Source: Paenibacillus sp. V4I3 (GTDB lineage: Bacteria; Bacillota; Bacilli; Paenibacillales; NBRC-103111). Taken from it: a stretch of DNA of 64,000 nucleotides. The translations under genes were made by a program, and so were the position numbers. Positions 26,550 through 35,169 of this stretch are shown here, piece by piece (the first letter of the stretch is position 1; every line of letters starts with the position of its first letter). The stretch spans positions 264,501-328,500 of the forward strand of contig NZ_JAUSZA010000001.1 in assembly GCF_030817215.1 (NCBI RefSeq), read 5' to 3'. The notes below the pieces were generated by a model. The model was not told where the DNA came from, ran no database searches, and saw only the letters and a list, made by a program, of their open reading frames with translations.

Positions 26550-26600
26550 GAGAAAAGCCGTCTCGTCTTGGTTCTAAACCCAAGCCGGGCGGCTTCTCTG
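26550..26600. terminator. Bidirectional terminator between yqfQ-like and yerB genes
   Basis: A long imperfect hairpin (GAGAAAAGCCG...CGGCTTCTC with an inner CTTGG...CCAAG stem) lies between two convergent genes, ending the plus-strand glycine-rich gene and the minus-strand yerB gene. Confidence 0.65.
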
Positions 26601-26613
26601 CGCCTATCTATTG

Positions 26614-27693
26614 CTATTCCATTTTCACCGCTGTCCCCTCCGGTACGATCTGAACCCAGGTGTTGCCCGGCAGCAATGGCACTTCCTTGCCATCGTCCGC
26701 ATAGGCGCGAAGCATGCCACTTTTACGTTCCCAAGTGATCTGCTGTGATTTGCCTTCTTGCAGAATGAGACCTTTACCAGGTCCAAAAACATCCACCGTC
26801 CGGCGCCCCTCTTTGTCCACAATCTTATGCTTGCTTTCGAGTACGAGCAGATTTTTGGTTTGCAGCTGTTTGCCGGTCTCCTTGTCGAGATGCGGCTTGC
26901 CCTCCATGCTGCGCTTGTACACACCTTCAGCCGCATTGTATTCATAGGAAGCGAAATATCCTTGAATATAAGGAATTTGAATATAATTCACGGCTGCGCC
27001 GGTAAGCTTACTTTGACCATCCTTGGCAAAAGTGAGCAGCGGCCCGTTCCATTCGGAGCGGAATTTGCGCGCCTCGGCGCCCTGCTTCATTTTATCCACA
27101 GAGGTATAAAGATTGTGCGGTGCTTTACGATCCGTCGCGCGCCAGTAGTAGGCGCCATCGCCGTACACCTCATCGAGATGGGACAGCTTACGGCCTGCCA
27201 TCATATCCATCGCCTCCTGACTCCAGCCGGCATGGACGATAACCGCATCGAGCGCGTCGCCGATCTCTACGAAATAAGGGCGTATGCTGCGCACGGGACC
27301 AATGGTCTTCGCTGCTTGGCTCTGGAACACGGAGACGAATCTCGTAATCTCGCCCTCTGCGAGAATCTCATAGACGATGTCCGCTTGATCTAGGCCGGTT
27401 TGGGGCCTGGCTTGCGGGGCATTTTCGACCATGACCATGAAGGGTCGGCTCTTTACTTCTTTATCGGTAGGCAAACCCGTTAGCGGGAATTTGTAAGGCA
27501 GCTCCGTTTCCACAACTGTAGCAGCAGGTTTGGAAGGTGGTGATGCGGCGGCGGACGTGGCTTCAGCGACATTCGGGCTGGCGGGTGGTAAGGAGGCAGG
27601 CGTATCGCTGCAACCGACAATAGCTATGACAGAGCATCCCAGGACGAGCCAGGCGCTAAGGTTTTTTTTACGGAATAAAGGCAATGATTTCAA
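26614..27693 (-). CDS. yerB: YerB-like DUF3048 lipoprotein
   Basis: A 359-residue exported lipoprotein. It has a basic N-terminus, a hydrophobic helix and a lipobox ending in Cys (VIAIVGC, near residue 27), then an Ala/Pro/Ser-rich linker to about residue 65. The DUF3048 domain follows, with PFMVMVENAPQARPQTGLDQ and GPVRSIRPYFVEIGDALDA as clear marks. The molecular function is not known; the protein sits outside the membrane. It is transcribed alone on the minus strand with a divergent gene at 28171. Confidence 0.9.
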   Translation of the reverse strand: MKSLPLFRKKNLSAWLVLGCSVIAIVGCSDTPASLPPASPNVAEATSAAASPPSKPAATVVETELPYKFPLTGLPTDKEVKSRPFMVMVENAPQARPQTGLDQADIVYEILAEGEITRFVSVFQSQAAKTIGPVRSIRPYFVEIGDALDAVIVHAGWSQEAMDMMAGRKLSHLDEVYGDGAYYWRATDRKAPHNLYTSVDKMKQGAEARKFRSEWNGPLLTFAKDGQSKLTGAAVNYIQIPYIQGYFASYEYNAAEGVYKRSMEGKPHLDKETGKQLQTKNLLVLESKHKIVDKEGRRTVDVFGPGKGLILQEGKSQQITWERKSGMLRAYADDGKEVPLLPGNTWVQIVPEGTAVKME

Positions 27694-27832
27694 CAGGACT
27701 GCACCTCTTCTCTTAATCGTTCTAGTAAATATATATGCTAGTGATGCGATAGGTAGAAGACTTTTTGTGCTAGTGGGTCAAAAGGTAGTTGGACCCGCGA
27801 CTGTGATTAGGTATAGTAGGGAGAGATGGATT

Positions 27833-27979
27833 ATGTGTTTGTTACTAGGTAAGTGTGGTACTGAATCGTGTTGTGAGGAGCCTAGACCGGCTAGCTTCTG
27901 TTTGTGTGATAGATATGTTTACCGGCTTTCTTCCGGTTTCTTGATTGGCTTATTTATTAGATTACTTCTTTATGCCTGA
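27833..27979 (+). CDS. Candidate 48-residue Cys-rich small protein
   Basis: An ATG with GGGAGAGA nine bases upstream opens a 48-codon frame. It has six cysteines in the first 25 residues (MCLLLGKCGTESCCEE, then FCLCDRY) followed by a hydrophobic C-terminal helix (SGFLIGLFIRLLLYA). The composition suggests a small membrane-associated protein, but there is no recognised family. It could be chance. Confidence 0.3.
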   Translation: MCLLLGKCGTESCCEEPRPASFCLCDRYVYRLSSGFLIGLFIRLLLYA

Positions 27980-28014
27980 TGGAATTGGTTACTGGAATGC
28001 TAATGGCCATTTTT

Positions 28015-28083
28015 GCTGCACTTTTTGCAGCTTCTACCTTTATAGACGGTCTGACCACCGGAATTACATGCACTTTTTGCATG
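28015..28083. repeat. Pair of TGCA-CTTTT-TGCA inverted repeats
   Basis: GCTGCA-CTTTT-TGCAGC at 28015-28031 and CATGCA-CTTTT-TGCATG at 28067-28083 are both perfect 6-bp inverted repeats with the same 5-base centre, 52 bases apart. Related elements occur at 55964-56094. They may be operators for an unknown regulator or a dispersed small palindromic repeat. Confidence 0.6.
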
Positions 28084-28170
28084 ATTATTTGAATGACTTA
28101 ACAACCAGATCAAACCAAAGCATGATAAACACTAATTATCTTTTTTACTCGCCAAAAAGGAGGCTATTCC

Positions 28171-28584
28171 ATGACCAAGCTCACCGATGACCAAGCCATC
28201 GTATTGTTCGACGGGGTCTGCAATCTATGCAATGGTGCTGTTCAGTTCATCCTGCGGAACGACCCGAAGGGGATTTTCCACTTTGCTTCCTTACAATCGG
28301 AAAGCGGCCAAAAGCTGCTCGAGCAGCACAACCTGCCTACGGATATCATCAGCACGATCGTCCTGATCGAGGGCCGCCGCTCCTATATCCGTTCGACCGC
28401 TGCGCTGCGCATTGCCCGCCGTTTGCGTGGCGCTTGGCCCTTAGCGTATGCGGCCATCATCATTCCGGCTCCGCTCAGGAATCTGGTCTATGCTTTCGTG
28501 GCGCGAAACCGCTATCGTTGGTTCGGTAAAGCCGAGCACTGCAAGCTGCCGAAGCCTGAGTTCAAAGCGCGATTCCTGGATTAG
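28171..28584 (+). CDS. Thiol-disulfide oxidoreductase, DCC family (YuxK-like)
   Basis: A 137-residue DCC-family protein, defined by its N-terminal FDGVCNLCNGAV motif (residues 12-23) with the CxxC-type pair. This resembles thioredoxin-like oxidoreductases but has not been shown to act on a particular partner. The C-terminal half has a membrane-associated look (RLRGAWPLAYAAIIIPAPLRNLVYAFVARNRYRWFG), a common DCC feature. The ATG has AAAGGAGG eight bases upstream. It is followed closely by the convergent dioxygenase-like gene. Confidence 0.92.
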   Translation: MTKLTDDQAIVLFDGVCNLCNGAVQFILRNDPKGIFHFASLQSESGQKLLEQHNLPTDIISTIVLIEGRRSYIRSTAALRIARRLRGAWPLAYAAIIIPAPLRNLVYAFVARNRYRWFGKAEHCKLPKPEFKARFLD

Positions 28585-28611
28585 CGATCAGTATGATTTT
28601 TCGCAGTCCGA

Positions 28612-29397
28612 CTACGACTTCCTCATCCCGCCAAACATCCAACAACACAAACTCAGCGTGCCCATCTGAAAGCTATGATGCAGCAGCTTCGCCCTGCGTG
28701 TAGTGTCTGCCGTACCTAGCGCAAGCAGCAAAGGTGCAAAATGATCCGGCGTCGGAACCGCCTCACGCGCGTTAGGCGCTCTTTCATCATATCGAACGAG
28801 CGCATCCAAATTCCAAGTCTCCAGCTGCTCCGCCAACCACTCATCGAACTCCACCGCCCACACCTGCGGCACAGGATTATTCCGATCCAGTCTGCGCAAG
28901 TTGTGAACCGTCCCTCCGCTGCCGAGGATGAGAACATCCTCTTCCCGCAAGGGGCCCAGTGCTGCACCAATGCGATAATGCTCCTCCGCCGTCAAACGCG
29001 GATTCACAGAGAGCGCCACCACCGGTATCTGCGCATCTGGATACATAATATGCAGCGGTGCCCATGCCCCGTGATCCAAGCCTCGCTCATCATCGAGCTC
29101 ACAACGAATGCCTTCTTCCTGAAACAATCGCTGTATATGTAAGCTTAGCGTCAAATCCCCTTTAGCTGGGTACTTAATGTCATAAAGCTTTTCTGAAAAG
29201 CCCGAGAAATCATAGATCGTTTCTAGATGAATCGCCGAGCTAATCTTCTGCACGGGACCTTCCCAATGTGCGCTGAACAGTACAATGGCTTTGGGCGCAG
29301 GAATGCTCTTGGCTAGCTTCTGCAAAAACTCGGTGTAAGCATGCTGCTCGATCGCCAAACTCGGTGCTCCATGGGCAATGAAAAAAGATGGCAGCAT
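28612..29397 (-). CDS. LigB/DODA-type extradiol dioxygenase (YgiD-like)
   Basis: A 261-residue class III extradiol ring-cleavage dioxygenase homologue, near YgiD (4,5-DOPA dioxygenase). The metal-binding histidines are visible as FIAHGAP (near 9), SAHWE (near 44), LDHGAWAPL (near 107) and GSGGTVHNL (near 163). The natural substrate is not evident; the family includes enzymes without ring-cleaving roles. ATG preceded by GAAGGGGGAT. It is transcribed alone, with AT-rich promoter-like sequence (about 29435-29455) upstream. Confidence 0.88.
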   Translation of the reverse strand: MLPSFFIAHGAPSLAIEQHAYTEFLQKLAKSIPAPKAIVLFSAHWEGPVQKISSAIHLETIYDFSGFSEKLYDIKYPAKGDLTLSLHIQRLFQEEGIRCELDDERGLDHGAWAPLHIMYPDAQIPVVALSVNPRLTAEEHYRIGAALGPLREEDVLILGSGGTVHNLRRLDRNNPVPQVWAVEFDEWLAEQLETWNLDALVRYDERAPNAREAVPTPDHFAPLLLALGTADTTRRAKLLHHSFQMGTLSLCCWMFGGMRKS

Positions 29398-29698
29398 GGC
29401 AGATCCCCCTTCTTCCTAAATGGTAACTTTTTACCAATATATTATACATTATACGCCGTTGGGCACAAATAAAACCTGGCCGATGGCCAGGGTCTTGTCT
29501 AAAGCCTACGTTCGAACATGGGGAACGAACTTCTCTTTGCTAGCACACGCTCGTTTAGATATCAATCCGCCATCTTCTCGTCTGTAAAGATGAAATATAT
29601 GGTTACAGACACGATTCCACATCCCCTCGCATCTGTAACGATGAAAAATATCTTTGCAGCTCGTGCACTGGCTGTAGGTTATTGTTTATAAGGGCAGC
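29398..29698. other. Intergenic region with terminator and an imperfect 27-base direct repeat
   Basis: Holds the minus-strand terminator at 29475-29491 and a repeated motif: CTGTAAAGATGAAATATAT (from 29582) and CTGTAACGATGAAAAATAT (from 29632). The first copy is closed into an inverted repeat GTCTGTAA...TTACAGAC (29580-29610). No gene is seen. Confidence 0.5.
29475..29491 (-). terminator. Terminator after the amidase gene
   Basis: A perfect 7-bp stem CCTGGCC-atc-GGCCAGG followed on the minus strand by TTTTATTTG. It is about 210 bases past the amidase stop and before the dioxygenase gene. Confidence 0.75.
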
Positions 29699-30640
29699 TC
29701 ATCGGCTTTTCAAAAACTGCTCAATCCCATCTGCGATACCTTGGGCCAGCTTCTTCTGATATTCCGCTTCGGACATCAGCTCATCTTCTTCCGGATTCGT
29801 CATGAAGCCAAGCTCGACCAGCACGACTGGCACTTTGGACCAGTTGAAGCCTGATAAGTCGCTGCGTGCTGATAGTCCTCTCCCAGCTGTGCCAGTAGCT
29901 GTCTTCAGATGCTCTAGAATAAAGCCAGCTGCTTCATGGCTTCCTGCTGCGATGGGCTTCACCGCCGCTGAGGAAGCCGACGGGTACAACACCGAAAACC
30001 CTTTGGTCTTCGGTGAACTATCGCCATCCGCATGAATGCGCACAGCCAGCGCTGCTCCTGCTTCGTTCGCCATATCCGCGCGCTGCTTGTTGCTGATATC
30101 GACCTCATGCGACTCGCGGGTCATCGCAACCTCTATGCCGCGGCGGACCAGCTCGTCTTTGATCAGCAGGGAAACTTCCAGATTGAGCACATATTCCGGT
30201 TTTTTCGTTCGTACGCCAACCGTGCCAGAGCTGACCTTTGGCTTGGTTTCCCGTGTATCCGGACCTACAGACTCAAGAGCATTATTACCATAACGCTGAT
30301 GTCCGGGGTCCAGCATGACGAGCCTTCTTTGTTTAGACGTTGCAGCGGTTTTGGAAGCCGCGGGTTCTGCTGCAGCCTTTGTTGAAGGTTCTGGTATAGC
30401 CTCTGCTGCAGGCAACTGCAATGCTTTCTCAGCGGCGGAACTTTCCGCTTGCGGCTGCATCGTCGCGCTACTCGTGACCGCAGGCGTTTCCTTGCTTACT
30501 ATAGGCGACTCCTGCGGTATAGCCGGTCTATCCAAAACTTGTGACGCACAACCAGCCACGACCAGTACAAAGACCATCCCTACGGCAACACTCATGAAAG
30601 CCATCCACGGCTTCCGGTTTTTTGCTGTATTCACATGCAT
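29699..30640 (-). CDS. N-acetylmuramoyl-L-alanine amidase (Amidase_3, CwlD-like)
   Basis: Zinc amidase that cuts the bond between N-acetylmuramic acid and L-alanine in peptidoglycan. ATG at 30640 (313 residues) is chosen because AGGAGA lies 11 bases upstream and the signal region then begins properly; the longer frame adds 31 unlikely residues. An N-terminal membrane segment ends in a lipobox-like VVAGC (near 30). An Ala/Pro/Glu-rich linker follows, then the Amidase_3 domain: VMLDPGHQ (zinc His), a Glu in LNLEVSLLIKD, the second His in RIHADGD, and the catalytic Glu in VLVELGFMTN. Acts outside the membrane, likely in cell-wall or spore-cortex remodelling. Confidence 0.9.
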   Translation of the reverse strand: MHVNTAKNRKPWMAFMSVAVGMVFVLVVAGCASQVLDRPAIPQESPIVSKETPAVTSSATMQPQAESSAAEKALQLPAAEAIPEPSTKAAAEPAASKTAATSKQRRLVMLDPGHQRYGNNALESVGPDTRETKPKVSSGTVGVRTKKPEYVLNLEVSLLIKDELVRRGIEVAMTRESHEVDISNKQRADMANEAGAALAVRIHADGDSSPKTKGFSVLYPSASSAAVKPIAAGSHEAAGFILEHLKTATGTAGRGLSARSDLSGFNWSKVPVVLVELGFMTNPEEDELMSEAEYQKKLAQGIADGIEQFLKSR

Positions 30641-30700
30641 GAAACCAACATCTCCTGCCAAAACTATCCTTAATATAAAAAAATTAGAGGAGGCACTCAC

Positions 30701-30829
30701 ATGAATACCCTCTGGAGCTACATTTCTCACCACTGGTTATCGATTGCTTTAATCGTTGGTGTACTCGTTGCCTTTTGGTATGTTTACAAAAACAAGGACA
30801 AGTATATCAGGGGAACCGATGACAAATAA
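30701..30829 (+). CDS. Small single-span membrane protein (42 residues)
   Basis: An ATG preceded by GAGGAGG seven bases upstream opens a 42-codon frame: a short N-terminus with Trp and His (MNTLWSYISHHW), one transmembrane helix (LSIALIVGVLVAFWYVY) and a basic tail (KNKDKYIRGTDDK). The ribosome site and the textbook membrane-protein layout make it a likely real gene. The function is unknown. It sits between the divergent amidase and the convergent chemoreceptor gene. Confidence 0.7.
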   Translation: MNTLWSYISHHWLSIALIVGVLVAFWYVYKNKDKYIRGTDDK

Positions 30830-30849
30830 CTCCGGACTGTCTATACTTA

Positions 30850-32898
30850 TTATACCTTAAATACTTTGACGACCTCTTGGAGCTCGTCAGCCATTTTAGA
30901 CAACGATTGGGAAGCTGCGCTAACTTCTTCCATGGAAGCAAGCTGCTGTTCAGCAGCTGCGGCTATGCTGTGTGTGCTTTCTAGCGATTTACTGGAAATG
31001 GCACAAATTTGCTCGACAACCTCAACCATATGTTTCGAGTCGGATTGAATGAGGACAGCCGATTGAGACACTTCTTTCACATGTCCAAAAACATCCTCCA
31101 CCGCTTGGAGAATAGCCAGAAATGCCGCCTTCGCACTTTCGCTCATTAAGGTTCCATCATTGACCGCCTGAGTTCCCTTATTCATGGAATCTACCGCACT
31201 GTTGATTTCAGATTGGATGTCACCGATCAAACTGCGAATACGGTCCGCTGCTGTTGCTGATTGTTCGGCCAGCTTGCGTACTTCGGTTGCAACAACGGCG
31301 AAGCCCTTACCGTGCTCGCCAGCTCGCGCTGCTTCAATCGAGGCATTGAGCGCTAACAAGTTCGTCTGACTGGATAACGATGTAATCAACGTGATCGTTT
31401 CCCCGATTTGCAGCGATTTCCCGCTGAGCTCATCTACAATCATGGACGATTGCTCCATATTGCGATGAATGAGCTTCATTTGCTCCGTTACCTCGCCTAC
31501 GGCTCTGTTCCCTTTTTCAGCTGTCTCAGCCGTTTTTTCTGTTGAATCATTTACCTTCTTAACGCCATCCACAATCGATACAAGCCGCTTGGCGATATCG
31601 GTGACCGTCTTTTTCGACGTATCATTCATATGACTTTGTTCATCTGCGCTTGAAGCGACTTGCTGGATGGAATCTGCAATTTGCTCTGTCGCTCTCGAAG
31701 TTTCCTCTGCGCTAGCCGATAATTGCTCGGACATAGAGGCAACTGTGTGCGTGTGCATCGAAATAGATCCAAGCATCGTACGAAGCCTCTGAATCATTTC
31801 ATTGAAGGAATGCCCCATTTGTCCTAGTTCGTCACTTGTTTTCACTTCCATATGCTGCGTTAAATCACCTTCCGCAATGCGACCCGCCATCACTTTAGCT
31901 CTTCGTATTTGGTTAATAAGGTATCGACTGAATAAAATAATCACAAGCACCATGATAACCAGCGCGATCAGACCTCCTATGCTCAAAGAAACGACAAGCT
32001 TCTTCATAGGCTCTAGCAGCTCTTTCTCTGGCATAACGAGCGCAATCGTCCAGCCGGTTTCCGGTATTTTTTGATAATAAATACGATTAATTCCCTTGTC
32101 ATCTGTCATGGTGGACTGGCCATTTGGCTGGGAAAGCAGCGTTGGCGCCAGCGCACTTATCGACGGGTTCGGGTCCTTATCCATACTGACCTTCATCACC
32201 TTGGACTTATCCGGCAGATCTAGATAGTTCCCTTTGGCATCGACCATGAACGCCCAGCCTGTGCGGCCTACCTTCGTTTCTTCAACAAGCTTTTGCAAGC
32301 GAGCTAAGTTAAAATCGCCGGTGACAACAGCGAGAAACTGCTTTTTTTGATCATAGACTGGCACGCTCGCTGTCACCATGGTGACTTTCGTCGGTTCGTC
32401 ATAGTAAGGATCAGAGTACGCAAACGACTGCTTGGTATCCTGAGCCACTTTGTACCAATCCCAGTGCGGATAATCGTAATCGGCTGCGTTATAGTCTTGG
32501 GTTAAGCTAATTTTGTCACCTTCGCGGAATGCGTAAGTCGAAAAATATTTCGTTTTGGCATTGTACTTGAACGGTTCAAAGAAAATTCCTAAACCAAATG
32601 TATCTTCACTCGTGGACAAATCACTACTTAGTATTTTATTATAGTTGTCCAAAGTCAACTGGTTAGGTGCAAACTCAACCGTCCTGGCAACCACTTCTCC
32701 CACTTTACGATGCGCAACAAGCTTTCCATTAATGCTGCTGGTCACACTTTCTAGCTGCTGCTGCATCTTGAGCCCAATCTCGTTATTAATCAACCCTTTG
32801 CTCTTAACGTATGCGAACGCGACGATGCCAAACAGAGTAACAACAATTAGAGGAACAAGCAGCAGCATAAATTTACTTTGAATACTTTTTAGCTTCAT
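30850..32898 (-). CDS. Methyl-accepting chemotaxis protein (dCache type)
   Basis: Chemoreceptor of about 682 residues from the ATG at 32898, favoured because GTGGGGG lies 11 bases upstream (other in-frame starts at 32907 and 32916 are too close to that site). It has an N-terminal membrane helix, then a large extracellular sensing domain of the dCache kind ([35 protein letters not shown]). A second membrane helix near 300-325 precedes a HAMP linker and a cytoplasmic coiled coil with the conserved hairpin [25 protein letters not shown]. The sensed ligand is unknown. Transcribed alone. Confidence 0.93.
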   Translation of the reverse strand: MKLKSIQSKFMLLLVPLIVVTLFGIVAFAYVKSKGLINNEIGLKMQQQLESVTSSINGKLVAHRKVGEVVARTVEFAPNQLTLDNYNKILSSDLSTSEDTFGLGIFFEPFKYNAKTKYFSTYAFREGDKISLTQDYNAADYDYPHWDWYKVAQDTKQSFAYSDPYYDEPTKVTMVTASVPVYDQKKQFLAVVTGDFNLARLQKLVEETKVGRTGWAFMVDAKGNYLDLPDKSKVMKVSMDKDPNPSISALAPTLLSQPNGQSTMTDDKGINRIYYQKIPETGWTIALVMPEKELLEPMKKLVVSLSIGGLIALVIMVLVIILFSRYLINQIRRAKVMAGRIAEGDLTQHMEVKTSDELGQMGHSFNEMIQRLRTMLGSISMHTHTVASMSEQLSASAEETSRATEQIADSIQQVASSADEQSHMNDTSKKTVTDIAKRLVSIVDGVKKVNDSTEKTAETAEKGNRAVGEVTEQMKLIHRNMEQSSMIVDELSGKSLQIGETITLITSLSSQTNLLALNASIEAARAGEHGKGFAVVATEVRKLAEQSATAADRIRSLIGDIQSEINSAVDSMNKGTQAVNDGTLMSESAKAAFLAILQAVEDVFGHVKEVSQSAVLIQSDSKHMVEVVEQICAISSKSLESTHSIAAAAEQQLASMEEVSAASQSLSKMADELQEVVKVFKV

Positions 32899-32992
32899 TA
32901 TCTTCATCGCCCCCACTTATCTCTAGGATTATAGATTATCACTAGAAAATTCTGTGTTTTTTCGACAAAAACCTCTTATTTTCGACATTAAA

Positions 32993-33027
32993 AAACACAG
33001 CCTTTTAACATACAAAAGGTTGTGTTT
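32993..33027 (-). terminator. Terminator after the CehA/McbA-family gene
   Basis: A 14-bp stem with one internal mismatch (AAACACA-CCTTTT type arms) and a 7-base loop, followed on the minus strand by six T residues. It ends the seven-gene minus-strand operon that starts at 41410. Confidence 0.85.
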
Positions 33028-33038
33028 CTGCTTCCAAA

Positions 33039-34325
33039 CTATTTACTGTCAAAATAAATTGGATTCGTTAACGCAGCCATAAGCGTCATGTTGACCACAT
33101 CGAAATGCCGCCACACTTCAACACGTACAAACGTTGTTCCCTGTGCGTCAAAATGGATGGTAAGCCCCCCGTCTAAGGACACTAGTACTTCCTTTTCCAA
33201 TCTGATGTTGCTGAACAGTTTGATCTTATCTCCGGCCTTCAAATCCTCGGCTTGCAAACTAACTTCTCTGCTCCTCTCTCCTGCTGGAACAATGTCGCCA
33301 ACCCGATAAGAGCCGCAGTTCAGCTCCACAAAAGGCCCGTTTGGCGCATAAGTAATCACCACATGCCCCAGCCCTATGGCGCTCAAAATGCCATCCACGG
33401 TTTTTTCAGAAGCGTACACCCATGTACATGGCATCGCATGCTTGACGTACGGATCCGGTCGATGGGTATCGCTGCCGCCAACAGCAACAAGCCTTCTGCC
33501 AGAGACGAGTTGACTGTGCCACCAATTCAACGTTCTAACATTCCGCTCCGTAAAGGGGCCATTCCATACTTCTACCCAGTCGTGATCTACACCCAAATCC
33601 CAGTCCCACGGGCAATACTCGCAGTGCGGATGATTGATCACGATTTTGGCTCCGTTAGCACGGGCTTCGGCAATCTTGGCGTTGACGTCTTCCTGACTCT
33701 TCACCCGAAAATCTCGGATCGGATCGGTAACGCCCAGGAAATTACTGTGTCCGAAATTCGTTGTAAACTCCATCCCCGGAATCATGACAACGTTTGTATG
33801 GCGCGGATAGGTCATATTTTGGCTGACTGTATTGTGATCCGTCATGGCGATGAAATCGCAGCCGAGTTCCTCCATCCTTGCTGCATTCTCTTCCAGTGTA
33901 AAAGTGCCGTCGCTGTTCACGCTGTGCGTATGTAGATCGCCTTTAAGCCAGCGAGGTGTCTTATAAAGAAATTCGATGGTAATGGTAACGGAACAACCTT
34001 TGCTCGGTACCTTGTAGGCGTTATGCAGAACCGCCCAGTTTCCCGGCGTTAAATCACCCGATAAATAGCCGGGAGTTGATTGTTCCTTTCCGAGTCGAAA
34101 TGCTTTGCGCGCTCCTCCGCTCCAGCCTCTCACTCTGCCAGTGTCCCTCAGGCCCAAGTCGATCACAGCCTTCTGTTCACCATGTGATTCGATCACGTAG
34201 TTGACCACAATCTCCTCAACGTGCTCGGGCATTTCAAAAGGCACTTCGATATAGGTGCTTTGCTCCGAATGAGCAATTTTCTTCGTAATTGTCGTAACTG
34301 AACGTAATCTTTCCACATGTTTCAT
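33039..34325 (-). CDS. CehA/McbA family PHP-type metallohydrolase
   Basis: A 428-residue protein with an N-terminal beta-rich domain (to about 130) and a PHP phosphoesterase domain. Metal ligands are seen in KGDLHTHSVNSDGT (near 137-150), AMTDHNT (near 171), IPGMEFTTNFGHSNF, NHPHCEY and GGSDTHRPDPY. Family members hydrolyse phosphate, carbamate or aryl esters. The intact HxH/D set suggests activity; the substrate is unknown. It is the last gene of an operon with an EEP-family hydrolase and an ABC importer, which suggests it processes an imported phosphorylated or ester-linked compound. That is inference. Confidence 0.88.
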   Translation of the reverse strand: MKHVERLRSVTTITKKIAHSEQSTYIEVPFEMPEHVEEIVVNYVIESHGEQKAVIDLGLRDTGRVRGWSGGARKAFRLGKEQSTPGYLSGDLTPGNWAVLHNAYKVPSKGCSVTITIEFLYKTPRWLKGDLHTHSVNSDGTFTLEENAARMEELGCDFIAMTDHNTVSQNMTYPRHTNVVMIPGMEFTTNFGHSNFLGVTDPIRDFRVKSQEDVNAKIAEARANGAKIVINHPHCEYCPWDWDLGVDHDWVEVWNGPFTERNVRTLNWWHSQLVSGRRLVAVGGSDTHRPDPYVKHAMPCTWVYASEKTVDGILSAIGLGHVVITYAPNGPFVELNCGSYRVGDIVPAGERSREVSLQAEDLKAGDKIKLFSNIRLEKEVLVSLDGGLTIHFDAQGTTFVRVEVWRHFDVVNMTLMAALTNPIYFDSK

Positions 34326-34352
34326 CTGTCGCTCTCCTTGATCTGCTATGTT

Positions 34353-35147
34353 TTAAGAAAAGCGCAAAGAAGCAACAATCGGATAATGATCCGACGGGTA
34401 GCCCCCTTCAATTTGCCTTCTATCGACTATCGTTTCCAGCAGTTCCACCTCGGGAGATACGAAAATATAATCAATTGGCGCCTCGTCTGCTCCACCTTTG
34501 AAGTCGTGCGCAGTTCGGCCCACATTTCCTTCCATAGCGGTATAAGCGTCTTTCAGCCAGCCGTTCGGACCTTCTCCACCAAATTCCCCTCTCAAATAAC
34601 GGATAGGCGGATAGCTTGGATGGCTGTTCATGTCACCCATTAAAATAACGGGTAAAGAAAGCTCGGACTTGTGCGAACGAATATAATCCCAAATCACTTT
34701 AACGCCATTTTCTCTAGCTTCTTTACTGTGATGATCCAAATGGGTGTTGTACACGATAAATGCTTTCTGACTGTGTTTGTCCAGGAATCGAACCCACGTA
34801 CACATTCTAGGGAACATGCTGTCCCAGCTTTTGGATGCCGTTTCTTCTGGTGTTTCCGAAAGCCAAAAATGACCTTCCTCCAGCACCTCAAGCTCATCCT
34901 TCTTATAAAAAATAGCGCAATGCTCATTATCGTGTTCGCCAAATCGGCCCATGCCGATCCAATTGTACGCTTCCAGCTCCCCATGAAGCTCTGTCAGCAT
35001 GTCATAGTAGCCTTCCTGGGTGCCAACAAGAATCGGGTCGTGCTCTTGGATTATATGGGAAATGCGCCTCACACGATGCGGCCATGCGTTGTCCCCATCC
35101 TTCGGCTCATTGTATCGCAAATTGAAAGTCATGACCTTCCACTCCAT
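34353..35147 (-). CDS. Endonuclease/exonuclease/phosphatase (EEP) family hydrolase
   Basis: A 264-residue EEP-fold protein. Landmarks in order are MTFNLRYN (Asn), VGTQEGYY (Glu), NTHLDHHSKEAR (His), LMGDMNSHP (Asp and Asn) and a C-terminal PSDHYPIVA. There is no signal peptide. The family includes sphingomyelinase-like phosphodiesterases, inositol phosphatases and nucleases. The MTFNLRY...DHYPI pattern is common in sugar-utilisation clusters. It lies between an ABC permease gene and a PHP hydrolase gene. The preferred start has GAAGAGGTG upstream. Confidence 0.88.
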   Translation of the reverse strand: MEWKVMTFNLRYNEPKDGDNAWPHRVRRISHIIQEHDPILVGTQEGYYDMLTELHGELEAYNWIGMGRFGEHDNEHCAIFYKKDELEVLEEGHFWLSETPEETASKSWDSMFPRMCTWVRFLDKHSQKAFIVYNTHLDHHSKEARENGVKVIWDYIRSHKSELSLPVILMGDMNSHPSYPPIRYLRGEFGGEGPNGWLKDAYTAMEGNVGRTAHDFKGGADEAPIDYIFVSPEVELLETIVDRRQIEGGYPSDHYPIVASLRFS

Positions 35148-35169
35148 CGTATATGCACCTCTTCTTTGA

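Larger units (their letters stand above)
27694..28170. other. Divergent intergenic region with tandem TGCA hairpins
   Basis: Contains a candidate small ORF (27833-27979) and two short hairpins sharing the loop CTTTT: GCTGCA-CTTTT-TGCAGC (28015-28031) and CATGCA-CTTTT-TGCATG (28067-28083). The promoters of yerB (minus) and the DCC gene (plus) must lie here, but I see no clean consensus. Confidence 0.5.

Noticed and set aside
26758-27393. 211-codon plus-strand ORF opposite yerB
   Set aside because: Antisense shadow; the yerB frame shows clear lipoprotein and DUF3048 features.
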